64,000 nt of DNA from Diabrotica undecimpunctata (GCF_040954645.1 NC_092810.1:69872660-69936659), one strand, 5' to 3'. Shown: positions 1-15,840, numbered from the stretch's first letter. Numbers and translations: made by a program. Notes: generated by a model not told the origin, from the sequence alone.

Positions 1-566
1 TGGGATGCGATTAATACTAATATATTCCAATGGAATTAACATAGAACATATGTTTGGTAAATACGCGTTTTGCTCACATGTTCTTTCTCGTCCTATATCA
101 TTCTATATCATTGTTATATTATCTTCGTGTATATTATATATAGAACATACAATTTGTGATTCTTAAATCTGATCTGATGTGTATGCAATCATTTTATTTA
201 TTATTTTATTATAAAAAAAGTAAGAAAAATATTAGATAGGTACTTAGGCGCACAAATTCACAGTTGTAACAGTACTAACAGTAGCTTGAAATCTAGGCCA
301 TCCTAGTCTAATGCTGTGGAAGGTTGCATTGTATATCCTTTGACTAGCTGATCTGTTTACATCAAAACTATTAGATATTAAATTATTATTTAGATATTTC
401 TAAAATTAAAATAAAATAAAAATAAAATTAAAAAATATAAAAAAATATAAAAAATGAAACAAAGCAGTATAATGAAAATTCTTTTTTTAAACTTCCTCAT
501 ATGTTAGCGAGGTTTGATAATTAAACTAAAACCTAGAAAATAAGCTATTTTTTATAATAAGAAAAC
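1..566 (+). repeat. Segmental duplication fragment (unit 0 tail)
   Basis: This block is repeated almost base for base at 9383-9948, with one mismatch noticed at the tacttagg/tagttagg position, and in a more diverged form near 18272-18890. In the other copies it lies downstream of a PRP gene. It is therefore probably the tail of another PRP-bearing unit upstream of the window. The match ends at 566, where a Tc1 transposase remnant begins. No coding potential was seen in it. Confidence 0.85.
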
Positions 567-1166
567 GAGTTCTTTTCTCCGATGAGACTAAAGTAAGCCT
601 AAAAGATTCAGATGGTCGTAAGCGTGTCTGGCGAAGGCGAGGAGAAAGGTTTGCCAGCCAGGTTAGAGGTCTCTCCTAAAGTACCTTTTGGTGGTGGCTC
701 TAAAATGTTTGGGGGGGGAGGAGAATTTGTTTTGAAGCTCGTACGTAGTACGTAGTTGGTCCCCTACGAGAGGTCTATGAAGGCCCATTAATATTTAGAC
801 AACATTATTGTCGAACCTGTAATGCCTTTAGCTCCGTTACTTGGACCTAATTTTTTATTCATGCAGGACAACGCTCGTCCTCATGTGGCTCGACAGGTTA
901 TTGGCTACCGAAATGATGTTGATATTCCATTATTAGAGTGGCCACCTAACAGTCCGGACATGAATCCCATAGAGCATCCACGGCATTATCTCAAAAAAAA
1001 GATTAGAAGTCGTAGACCCTCTATTGCCAATCACAACCAACTTATTGAGGCCGTTATTGAAGAATGGGAGAATATTCTACAAGATTTTGTTGAACATTTG
1101 ATATCAAGAATACCTCGACGCACAAATGCAGTCATAAGAAGTAGAGGAGGGTCTACACAGTATTAG
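566..1166 (+). pseudogene. Tc1-like (IS630/Tc1/mariner) transposase, 5'-truncated remnant
   Basis: The remnant encodes the C-terminal half of a Tc1-type DDE transposase, which cuts and pastes its element at TA sites. It starts abruptly at RVLFSDE, containing the first catalytic aspartate, followed by the RVWRRRGERF stretch. After frame disruptions near 670-820 it runs open as FLFMQDNARPH (second aspartate), then SPDMNPIEH (the glutamate of the DD34E triad), and ends SRGGSTQY before a stop at 1166. The DNA-binding N-terminus is absent and replaced by the duplicated block that ends at 566. Internal stops and shifts make it non-functional. The family call is secure; element ends were not identified. 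Confidence 0.88.
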
Positions 1167-1488
1167 TGTTGACCCAGATGCATTTTATTGTGTTACTTTA
1201 CTGATTTTTTCTTTTTGCCATTTGGAGTTATGCTAGCTTATTTACGCATTTCCGACAAAACATTTTTAAAGAAACAATAAGCCAAATTAAGGTCATGATA
1301 AAGTCATGTTGGACTTATTTGTAGGTGTTTATTATTATTTCAATGTAACTTAGTTTTATTTTGTGTTCATATTGTAAATATTTAGATTAATTAAAGTGGT
1401 GCGTTAATTTTGTCTAGGAGTTTATTTAGCGAGGTTCTGTGAACCATTTTCTTGTGGCATGGTTAAGTTAAATATTATTTTTTATGTG
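1167..1488. other. No feature recognised
   Basis: AT-rich sequence downstream of the Tc1 remnant. It may include the 3' part of that element, but no terminal repeat could be matched. Confidence 0.5.
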
Positions 1489-1721
1489 ATTAAGCCACAA
1501 TTATTGATCATAATTGAGATGAAAATTACATTTTTAATTAACCAATATTTAATGTTTTGATTTCCACTATTTAACCTTGTTTATTGTACAAATTATGTGA
1601 AAATGTGTATACACATTTTGTACAAAAAACGTTTTTTGAGAACGATATCTCAAAACCTCAAATATTAATTAATTAAAAATGTGATTTTTATCACAATCAC
1701 AACCAATAATGGTGGCTTAAT
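1489..1721. mobile_element. Foldback MITE, ~233 bp
   Basis: The block starts ATTAAGCCAC and ends with its reverse complement GTGGCTTAAT. The two halves can be aligned as imperfect inverted arms of roughly 110 bases, with matching stretches such as TTTTTAATTAA and TTGTACAAA, around a palindromic centre AAAATGTGTATACACATTTT near 1600-1619. It has no coding capacity and looks like a non-autonomous foldback element. The flanking duplication is uncertain because of a poly-A run on the right. Confidence 0.7.
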
Positions 1722-2962
<1,241 letters not shown>

Positions 2963-3184
2963 ATATTATAAGGTTTTTCTTAAAGGCCTACATAAACGTT
3001 ACAAAATAATATGTTTTTTTAAATTATTTATAACCAAGAAATTTGTAACAAAAGAAAAAAAAAGAAATTCAAAAATAAAAAAAATAAATAAATCACATCC
3101 GCATACAAAAACTGATATAAGCAAATTTTTCGAACAACACAAATTGGAATTATAATATATTTTTCACACTATTTTCTTCTCAAA

Positions 3185-3347
3185 CGGTTGTGGAATTCGA
3201 ATAATTTATATTATCTTTAAGTGTATAATTAATTACAAGTATTGTAACAGCATTTTATCTTTTTCTGATAATTAAATTAAGAATTTTCCTATAAATACAG
3301 ATTTTTCTAGTTAAATCTTTATACAGTTTGTACGTGCTACAAACACT
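3185..3347 (+). promoter_or_regulatory. PRP1 promoter: TATA box and GATA-motif cluster
   Basis: TATAAATA lies at 3290-3297, with ACAGTTTG, a plausible initiator, about 30 bases downstream. Upstream are TTATCT at 3211-3216, TTATCT at 3255-3260 and TGATAA at 3266-3271; the last two form a closely spaced inverted pair. A GTGGAATTCGA stretch lies near 3190. All these recur in the other PRP copies. GATA factors commonly drive fat-body and gut genes in insects; expression here is inference. Confidence 0.75.
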
Positions 3348-4774
3348 ATGTTAAAAATATTAATTGTGGCGCTAGTCCTTTGGGCTGGTGTCAGTTGCGA
3401 TAATGGTAAGAAATCATTAATATTATTTTAAGATAATTACAAATATTTTATTCATATATTGTCTTGTATAAGTTACAAACGTTTGAAATTATTTCTATTT
3501 TAATTAATTTTCGGATAATATTAAAGTAGTTTTTTACTGATTGTAGAACCTAATTTTTTTCAGATGTCAACAATGATCTAAGTGGCGGTATTTTATCTGG
3601 TTCTGAAGATATTAAAATATTATTTCCACACTTGACAGACTTAAAACCAACAGGACCACCACCACCCTCTAGTAAACCACCAGGACCACCGGAGCCTCCA
3701 AGTCCAAGTGACATACCAGAGTCCCGACCTAGCAAACGTCCCAGACCAACACAGTCACCACCAAGCAAACGTCCCGGGCCACCAGGACCACCACCTAGCA
3801 AACGGCCCGGACCACCCGGACCTCCACCAAGCAGACGTCCTAGACCACCAGGCCCTCCACCAAGCAAACGTCCTGGACCACCCGGACCTCCACCAAGTAG
3901 ACGTCCAAGACCACCAGGCCCTCCACCAAGCAAGCGTCCAGGACCACCGGGACCTCCACCAAGCAGACGCCCAAGACCACCAGGCCCCCCACCAAGTAAA
4001 CGTCCCGGACCACCCGGACCTCCACCAAGCAGACGTCCTAGACCACCAGGCCCTCCACCAAGCAAACGTCCCGGACCACCCGGACCTCCACCAAGCAGAC
4101 GTCCGAGACCACCAGGCCCTCCACCAAGCAAGCGTCCAGGACCACCCGGACCTCCACCAAGCAGACGCCCAAGACCACCAGGCCCTCCCCCAAGCAAACG
4201 TCCCGGACCACCCGGACCTCCACCAAGCAGACGTCCTAGACCACCAGGCCCTCCACCAAGCAAACGTCCCGGACCACCCGGACCTCCACCAAGCAGACGT
4301 CCAAGACCACCAGGCCCTCCACCAAGCAAGCGTCCAGGACCACCCGGACCTCCACCAAGTAGACGCCCAAGACCACCAGGCCCTCCACCAAGCAAACGTC
4401 CCGGACCACCCGGTCCTCCACCAAGCAGACGTCCTAGACCACCAGGCCCTCCACCAAGCAAACGTCCCGGACCACCCGGTCCTCCACCAAGCAGACGTCC
4501 TAGACCACCAGGCCCTCCACCAAGCAAACGTCCCGGACCACCCGGACCTCCACCAAGCAGACGTCCAAGACCACCAGGCCCTCCACCAAGCAAGCGTCCA
4601 GGACCACCCGGACCTCCACCAAGTAGACGCCCAAGACCACCAGGCCCTCCACCAAGCAAACGTCCCGGACCACCCGGTCCTCCACCAAGCAGACGTCCTA
4701 GACCACCAGGTCCTCCACCAAGCAAACGTCCTGGACCACCTGGACCTCCACCAAGCAGACGTCCTAGCTCTTAG
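3348..4774 (+). CDS. PRP1, secreted Pro/Arg-rich tandem-repeat protein (two exons)
   Basis: Exon 1 (3348-3405) encodes MLKILIVALVLWAGVSC-DN, a typical signal peptide with a hydrophobic core and Cys near the cleavage point. The GTAAG donor at 3406 and TTTTTTTCAG acceptor ending at 3563 define a 158-bp phase-1 intron. Exon 2 (3564-4774) continues DVNNDLSGGILSGSEDIKIL, an acidic spacer, then Pro-rich linker, then about 31 units of 11 residues (29 full ones) alternating PPPSKRPGPPG and PPPSRRPRPPG, ending RPSS. Total length is 422 residues. Each 22-residue pair has 12 prolines, five basic residues and no acidic ones. AATAAA follows at 4791. Differences between units are synonymous, which supports this frame. 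It is probably exported, as a proline-rich antimicrobial precursor or a polyphenol-binding salivary/gut protein. Dibasic KR and RR sites are each followed by Pro, which would hinder furin-type cleavage. Confidence 0.85.
3771..4774 (+). repeat. 66-bp coding minisatellite with 198-bp higher order (PRP1)
   Basis: 33-bp units form 66-bp pairs. Codon variants for RPR cycle as CGTCCTAGA, CGTCCAAGA or CGTCCGAGA, and CGCCCAAGA every 198 bp (for example at 3835, 4033 and 4231), with one extra 66-bp unit near 4429-4495. The GC-rich array stands out from its AT-rich surroundings. Confidence 0.9.
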
Positions 4775-4799
4775 TTCCTAAATTCAACAAAATAAAAAC

Positions 4800-5162
4800 T
4801 TAACTTATTAATTCTAATTTGACATTTTTTATTTCTACCTTCCGTAATAACACAAGTTTTACTTATTGAAAAAACACATTAATTTAAAAATGCATTTTAG
4901 TCTTTATCTGAATTATTCACGATTTGTAATACGTCTAAACGAGCTCTGGGAGGTTGGCAGCTCATTGATCGAATTTAGTGAAAATAATTATACCGTCTGA
5001 AAGGTCACGGATTGGACACACATCGTCAGTTGGGTAAAGAATTTGGACAGTTTTGGTTAATTTTTCACATTTTAAAGAACAAAAAATAAGTTGACATCTC
5101 ATTGACAGAAATCTATAAAACGAATGACTGCATTCGATATAGAATAAAACGCTGACAAATGG
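4800..5162. repeat. PRP 3' flank shared among units
   Basis: Non-coding sequence nearly identical to 17395-17755 and recognisably similar to 29170-29480. It marks the duplicated unit downstream of each subfamily-1 PRP gene. No gene is seen in it. Confidence 0.8.
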
Positions 5163-5417
5163 CATAGATAAATTACACCTAGATTGGTAACAGGGATAGC
5201 CAAGGTCAAATCATGTTCGGATTAGGCGCCCATTCGCTTGGTGGCGCTGCTAGTCTCGTTCCTGCACGGAGTGAGTGTGCTGTGATCAAGTCAAAGTTGA
5301 GTTTAGACAAATACGGCGCCATATTTGTATTTGTTTTATTTTTTATAATTTATTTTATAATTTAAAATTTTTTGTATAAATAGTGCAAAATCGTACAATT
5401 TTCGACGATTTTTTATT

Positions 5418-5753
5418 ATGGAATCGAACACATTACATGGAATAACAATGTAGAGACGAAGAACTGAACAAAAAAGATGTGTTCCAGATTTCATGGATAC
5501 TACCAAAGAATATAGACGCTTAAGCGTCTATATTCTTTGATACTACTTTTTTAAGTCCAGGACATTATATGGATATGTTTGATAAATGGGTGAATGCTGT
5601 TAAGAGCCCTAATTAGAGAATGCTGCAAAAGAAACTATTTATAACAATTTTCGTGTATGCGCTAGTCATTTTAAAGAGGAAGATATAGTCAATGTTGGAA
5701 ATAGCGGTATTACGAGAACAGCCGTTCCGAGTTTGTTTTTACCAGGACCAGGT
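5418..5753 (+). pseudogene. THAP zinc-finger domain remnant of P-like transposase
   Basis: The + strand near 5585-5753 reads WVNAVKSP, a stop, then NNFRVCASHFKEEDI and later TRTAVPSLFLPG. VCxSHF plus a trailing AVPSLF are hallmarks of the C2CH THAP DNA-binding domain. A candidate start ATGGAATCG lies at 5418. A 34-bp palindrome interrupts the frame at 5505-5538, and a splice donor (GTAAGAAC) follows the domain at about 5752. It is broken. In P-type elements this domain recognises the transposon ends. Confidence 0.65.
5505..5538. repeat. Perfect 34-bp palindrome flanked by 8-bp direct repeats
   Basis: The 17-base arm starting AAAGAATATAGACGC is followed immediately by its exact complement. 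GATACTAC lies on both sides, just outside the palindrome. It looks like a tiny foldback insertion or a template-switch duplication within the THAP frame. Confidence 0.9.
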
Positions 5754-5759
5754 AAGAAC

Positions 5760-6590
<831 letters not shown>

Positions 6591-6599
6591 ACATGCATG

Positions 6600-7410
6600 T
6601 GTTTGTGTACATAATATATTTTTATTTCACATTATTTAATTTTATTATCTTAAAATACTGTGTACTTAACCACTAAGTTGTAACACTTAATCAGCTTGTC
6701 CCGTATATTAGCCTGCATCCACATAGACAGCGGTAAGGCGTTCAGAGTTATGAATAAATAAATTTGAATGTGTTGACAGGGATCTTTCCTATTCTGTTGA
6801 TGACAGGGATGGGATGTCTGATCTTAAGATGACATACTGGTGAAAAAATCTGTTGATTGTAATTGTGTTTGTCATTTCAGGCATAAAAACATTATTATCC
6901 TCTGTTGTTTGGAGTTTATACTGAGCAAATAAAGTTACTATATCAGGTTTTAGCAAAGCTTACATTCTGGGTGAAAACTTTAAGCATACCTTAGAAATAA
7001 ATTATTTACCTTATCCATTGTTCTTTTTTTTTGTTCGTTTTTTCTATTTGCTATCATTCGGTTATTCCTCATTCTTGGGTTTTCTTTTTGCAAGAAGCAA
7101 TATTTTGCTAATCTAATCAAAATCATAATTTTGTTGATAACCAGAATATTTTTCTGGAACTCATATTATGATTCTGATTATAAGAATAAAAGTATTATCA
7201 TATAAATATATAACATATAGTATGAGTATAAATGTATATAAACTTCTTTCTAGAACTAAATCATTTAATTGTTCTGTTTCCAACTTAGCAGGGTCCTTGA
7301 GTTCTCTCTTTCTGTGAGTAGAACGCCAGACTGTAAGAGTTTTCACTGACCACTGATAGTGTGTGTTATTGCATTAGGATGAAAGTACTACAAAAAACTC
7401 AGAATGTCTG
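6600..7410. other. P-like element interior, nothing recognised
   Basis: AT-rich sequence without a supported gene or repeat between the TA tract and the Gypsy-like remnant. Confidence 0.4.
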
Positions 7411-7411
7411 A

Positions 7412-8521
7412 TGGCTGTCTGTTGCTTATTAGGCTTTAATTTAACATTAGAATTACAAAAAAAGTATTTAAATACTGACAAGTTCCTGTCACAACATTTA
7501 GAACACTAAATTATACTACATTCACCCGTCCCTATTTTTGAACAAAATATTGCAACTATTTTGGTTTATTTTTAGCTCCAGCTGATTTACAGCTAGAATG
7601 AAAATCTGAATTTTCCAATCTTGGTTCATCATTATCATCAGGTTTTTGAACAGGTAAATTTTCTGTCTCATCTGGTATTTATTTAGTAGTGGAATTCTCT
7701 AGTGTGTTATTTGGACCTTCATCATTATCTTGATTCAATAATATAACAATTCAACAGTAAACTTCTTATATAGTGCAGAGCACATGGTAAAGCAGTTTTC
7801 CATTAAGTGAATTCTAAATTTTTGGTTTTCTATGCTAGATTCACCAATTTCCATATAACTCATTGTATTTTTCGACTTAACCATTTTCTTCATGATTATA
7901 TGGTGTTGTTCTACTTGAATATATTCCTTTAGAGTGTAGATAATTAATAAATTCTTGTGAAGTAAAGCTAGTTCTCCTTGTTAGATTTGATATATACCGT
8001 CATTCTATATAAACCAAATAGTGATTTAACCTGTAATTGGTTAGAATTGCTTTTCTACCAGATAATGTCTGCATTTTTTTAAATACTTCAACTCATTTGC
8101 TTTTTTTTCAATTGCATAATGTTTTTATTCAGAATCTGTGAGGGTATGTGTGAAAAAAGCAATTGGTTTTCCAGATTGATTGCTTCGCTTATGTAATCGT
8201 AGATTAATTTTTTAAAAGCATGTACTTATCTTTACCTTCTAGGGATTTATCTTTAGATTCATTGCTTTCTAAAAATTCTTGAATGTTATATACTTACTAA
8301 TGTTTGAATTCTTTGGTGGAAGTTTGACAGTTTGGACCAGCCTCTAGTTTATCTGGTCTAAAGTACTTCCCCATTGTAAATTTATGCGAATAAAATTGTA
8401 GTAAAATGTCTTTTGCAGAATTAGGCTTTTATTCACATAAAACTTGATAAGAATGACAAAACAATTATTTAAATACTGACCCGTTCTTGTCACAACATTA
8501 AGAAAACTAAATTATACTACA
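7412..8521 (-). mobile_element. Degraded Gypsy-like LTR retroelement remnant
   Basis: Two related ~113-bp direct repeats, at about 7412-7524 and 8409-8521, begin TGTAGTATAATTTAG when read on the minus strand and behave as short LTRs. Between them the minus strand encodes fragments of Gypsy pol. Near 8220-8090 GKPIAFFTHTLTDSE, stop, KHYAIEKKANE matches RNase H. Near 7950-7880 SSRTTPYNHEENG, stop, VEKYN matches the end of the integrase core. Stops are frequent and much of pol is missing. It is nested in the P-like element. No canonical primer-binding site was recognised. Confidence 0.65.
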
Positions 8522-8919
8522 CATGGCTTGTATTATTAATATTTCTTGTAACACATATAACATTTCTTGTAACATTTTTATAAATGAAGATTTTATTCTA
8601 TATTTTATTCTGTAATTTTTTTAACCACTTTGGCATTTTAATGTAATGGAAAATAAATATAGTCCCAACATAACAAGAAAACCCAAAAAGTATACGAAAA
8701 ATATTTATTATCGTATAGGATAAGGATTTTTCTTGTTATTTTAGGATTATATCGATTTTCCTTTACTTTAAAATGAGTTCACAATCCTAGGTAATATTAC
8801 TAAACTTTTGAATTTAGCGCCATGTATATATAGTTATGCGCCCGATCACTAGGTGATGCGCCAATCATTGTTTTATTCCTTAACACGGAAGTTTCAATGC
8901 TAGGTGGTAGTGTGCTATG
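8522..8919. other. Right end of the P-like element
   Basis: Non-coding. It contains GCGCC-rich subterminal words (GCGCCATG, GCGCCCGATC, GATGCGCC) mirrored by GGCGCCCATTCG and GGTGGCGC near 5226-5248. These are possible subterminal inverted repeats. Confidence 0.45.
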
Positions 8920-8928
8920 GACAAATGG

Positions 8929-10444
8929 TCACGTATATTGAACATTTTGTTTTTGTCGTGAACATAATTAATAACTTCAGCACGCACGCGCAGTCCAATA
9001 AAAATTTTAAAATACCAGAATTACAGTTCCTTATCGCATTAAAAATTTTAAATATACCAGGAAAACAGCGCCTTCCCGCGTTTTGCTAAATCACCATGTT
9101 AGAGCTAGTATTTCTGAAATATACCACTCGAAAAGTCACAAATTGATCTCCAATTGTCAGTCATTTTCATAGATTAGTCAATCCTAGTAATTTTTTATTA
9201 AGTATTGAAACATTTTAAGGACATTTTAAGGACATTTAGTGATGAATTATAATTTTTCACCCAGAAATATTCTTTAGATTCTAATCACAGAAAAAGGTTA
9301 TAGTAAAATTTATTGGTATCTAGAAAATGTAACAATTATTAGTGATAATAAAAATTGTAAAATATTTCTTTGCTTTGGATATTGGGATGCGATTAATACT
9401 AATATATTCCAATGGAATTAACATAGAACATATGTTTGGTAAATACGCGTTTTGCTCACATGTTCTTTCTCGTCCTATATCATTCTATATCATTGTTATA
9501 TTATCTTCGTGTATATTATATATAGAACATACAATTTGTGATTCTTAAATCTGATCTGATGTGTATGCAATCATTTTATTTATTATTTTATTATAAAAAA
9601 AGTAAGAAAAATATTAGATAGGTAGTTAGGCGCACAAATTCACAGTTGTAACAGTACTAACAGTAGCTTGAAATCTAGGCCATCCTAGTCTAATGCTGTG
9701 GAAGGTTGCATTGTATATCCTTTGACTAGCTGATCTGTTTACATCAAAACTATTAGATATTAAATTATTATTTAGATATTTCTAAAATTAAAATAAAATA
9801 AAAATAAAATTAAAAAATATAAAAAAATATAAAAAATGAAACAAAGCAGTATAATGAAAATTCTTTTTTTAAACTTCCTCATATGTTAGCGAGGTTTGAT
9901 AATTAAACTAAAACCTAGAAAATAAGCTATTTTTTATAATAAGAAAACTGTTGATAATGTCTATACCTTTAATCAGGTTATATTCATAATCTAAACTGTC
10001 TAACCTTTCAGACCAGGGCCGGTCATTTTTGAGACCAACAAATAATGGAAGGGAGAAATAAAGGTAGAAAATATTAACAAACATTAAAGAAAAAATGTAA
10101 TGAAAAAATGTAATGTTTGTAATAAAAAATGGTTTATCACGATTTCCGACAAAACTAGAATTTCAACTGAAAAAAGTTATATGGCAAAGCTGTAGGTAAT
10201 AAAAAAATATATAACTTTTGTATTTACACTTTTTCACATAATAGCAAAATTCAAATCACTAAGTTCTTGGTTTTTATTTTTATCTTTTTCAAAAAAACAA
10301 CTGTTTCATGAAATTTTTGGAAGCAGTTTTACAGAGAATATTTGTCGAATCTTTCTTTTCCACCACAACCTGTTGTTCCTAAATGGGGAACTTTGTTGGA
10401 AGCTGCAATGTTTTGTTCAGAAAATGTTGCCTAACTGAAGGCCG
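8929..10444. repeat. Unit 1 downstream block (matches unit 0 and unit 2)
   Basis: Sequence shared with 17755-19370; its 9383-9948 part also equals 1-566. It is non-coding, with AT runs and no conserved frame. It links PRP1 to the LINE inserted at 10635. Confidence 0.75.
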
Positions 10445-10634
10445 TAATAATGGAATTAGTTAACGATTATTTTCAATTACTTGCACATTAAAAAGAATTA
10501 TATAAAAATCAAATAACCTTTATACAGTTTATAGGATGTGAGTTTATCTTTAAATATAAAAAATTGTCATTGATAAAAACACTGGTTTCGCATATCTATC
10601 TAAAGTTGCAAATATTTTAACTGGGATGTTTAAT
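10445..10634 (+). repeat. 190-bp direct repeat, left copy (long target-site duplication)
   Basis: Starts TAATAATGGAATTAG and ends GGGATGTTTAAT. The same 190 bases recur at 14423-14612 with about three differences. Unit 2 has a single copy (near 19355-19556), so the repeat arose with insertion of the LINE between them. Confidence 0.88.
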
Positions 10635-10656
10635 ATATAGTTCAGCTCAACAGGCC

Positions 10657-13976
<3,320 letters not shown>

Positions 13977-14005
13977 ATTTTCCTGACCACTGTGCCTGTG
14001 TAGAC

Positions 14006-14401
14006 TCAGTTTTTTTTCATTTTTTCTAGTTTTTCGGTACTATGGTTCCATTTCCACCATTCATCGTTTATACATATTTTCTGATAGCCGACTTTTGTTT
14101 CATTACCTTTTCCTTTTTCTTCTTTCGCCATATCTCTTAGCTCTCTCTGTAGTTTGGCTTCGGCTTGGGTTAGATCGGTTTCAATGAAATACCGCGTTCC
14201 TCTTAATTTACTCTTATTCTTCATAATAAATTCTTTATCCTTCATTGTATCTACTTTTACTATCGCCACTGGTGAATTCCCTTGAGAGGTTCTTATTTTC
14301 TGCACATCTTTTATTTTCACATTCAAATTCAATTGATTTGCTATAAAGTTGGTGGCATCTTCCAGTTTCTCATTTTCTTTGAAATCGTCTCCTTTGATCA
14401 C
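14006..14401 (-). pseudogene. LINE ORF1-like protein fragment
   Basis: A 131-codon frame just upstream of ORF2 on the minus strand. The sequence IKDVQKIRTSQGNSPVAIVK and LRGTRYFIETDLTQAEAKLQ resembles the RNA-binding C-terminal part of LINE ORF1 proteins (an RRM-like fold followed by a charged helix). It reaches the insertion edge, so the N-terminus is probably truncated. The family call is by pattern only. Confidence 0.55.
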
Positions 14402-14422
14402 AATGTTTTGTTTAATAATGTG

Positions 14423-14612
14423 TAATAATGGAATTAGTTAACGATTATTTTCAATTACTTGCACATTAAAAAGAATTATATAAAAATCAAATAACCTTTA
14501 TACAGTTTATAGGACGCGAGTTTATCTTTAAATATAAAAAATTGTCATTGATAAAAACACTGGTTTCGCATATCTATCTAAAGTTGCAAATGTTTTAACT
14601 GGGATGTTTAAT
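14423..14612 (+). repeat. 190-bp direct repeat, right copy
   Basis: Partner of 10445-10634. It continues rightwards into the sequence ATGCAACGTTAAATGTGGAG, which is also what follows the single copy in unit 2 (about 19552). Confidence 0.88.
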
Positions 14613-14867
14613 GCAACGTTAAATGTGGAGACTGAAGATCGAAATCATTTAAATATTTTTTTCAATACTTTCGGTTGATGCATAACGGTGCTTGCTTTTC
14701 TATATACAAACATAATATGTAAACAGATACAAGACGCATTTTTATTTTATAATGACAAGAAATATTTTATAAAAATAATATATTTTAACAGTTTATAAAG
14801 TGCATCTTTCTATAAAGTTCAAATAAATGCACAAACATGCATATTTGACAAAAATAATATGCATATA

Positions 14868-15627
14868 CAGGGTGGAAACCACTTATCGAATAACGTTATT
14901 ACTGTCCTTGTTTAAAAAATTATAAAAAAACGGCGAGGTTCGTCGATTTTTATATATAAATATGCACTTTTTAAACATAATTTTAAATGTACAGGGTGAC
15001 TCACGGAACTCTAGCATAGTTCATGAGGTTTATTTTTAATGAAACAACCTGTATATTTTTATATTTTAAAAAGCTCCTCATCAATTATGAATATTACAAG
15101 GTGAAATTTTAAAATTATACAGTGATAAAATTATTTATAAAATACAATTCTTTGTGTCTTTATTTTAGAAAATAATAAAAAGCGCCGGTACACATCAACA
15201 CTTAAATTTAAATGTGCGCTATTTTAGCATACATTTAAATATATAGGGTGATTCACGCAAATCTAGCATAGTCCATTAACTTTAATTTTAATGTAACACC
15301 CTGTATATTTTTATGCGTACAATTGAATTTAGAAGTTGACGTATCTTATCGTTTTTTATATTTCTTTAAAATAAGGACAAAACAATTTTTATTCCATACC
15401 TTGTTTTCGCACTTTATAATTTCAGTATTTCACACTATAATTTTTATAATATACCATACATGATACAGTTCGTTGAGATTATTGTGTTAAGCAGCTTTAA
15501 AAAATATATAGGGTGTTCTATTTAAAATATAGCTTATGGACTATTCTATGCGTGAATCACCTTGTACATTTAAATTTGGGCATTATTATTTTTAAAACAA
15601 GTACAGAAATAATGTTATTCATTTGAT
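14868..15627. mobile_element. Foldback element with ACAGGGTG motifs, truncated copy
   Basis: Matches 20262-21092. The left arm begins TATACAGGGTGGAAACCACT. Internal GGGTGATTCACG or GGTGACTCACGG and GTCCATTAACTT words recur inverted on the right. The outermost right arm is missing, and the copy joins the GATATTATAAGG boundary of the next unit at about 15628. Confidence 0.65.
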
Positions 15628-15840
15628 ATTATAAGGTTTTTCTTAAAGGCCTACATAAACGTTACAAAATAATATGTTTTTTTTTAATTATTCATAACCA
15701 AGAAAATTGTAATAAAAGGAAAAAAAAGAAAATCAAAAATAAAAAAAATAAATAAATCACATCCACATACAAAAACTGATGCAAATTTTTCGGACAACAC
15801 AAATTGGAATTCCAATATATTTTTCACACTATTTTCTTCT

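Noticed and set aside
3840..4688. Series of 62-codon minus-strand frames (VEVRVVRDVCLVEGLVV) spaced 198 bp apart
   Set aside because: Products of the higher-order repeat, not genes. Their spacing is useful only as evidence of the 198-bp period.
3550..4725. 391-codon minus-strand Gly/Leu-rich frame (LLGGGPGGLGR repeats), and its equivalents antisense to PRP2, PRP3, PRP5 and PRP6
   Set aside because: It is the antisense shadow of the stop-free GC-rich PRP repeats. It has no start context, signal peptide or splice logic, and its residues vary where the sense frame is constant.
3708..4781. Plus-strand His/Asp/Gln-rich frame (ADVLDHQALHQ repeats), also in PRP2 and PRP3
   Set aside because: A +1 shadow frame; variants between units are non-synonymous here and synonymous in the Pro/Arg frame, and it does not join exon 1 in phase.
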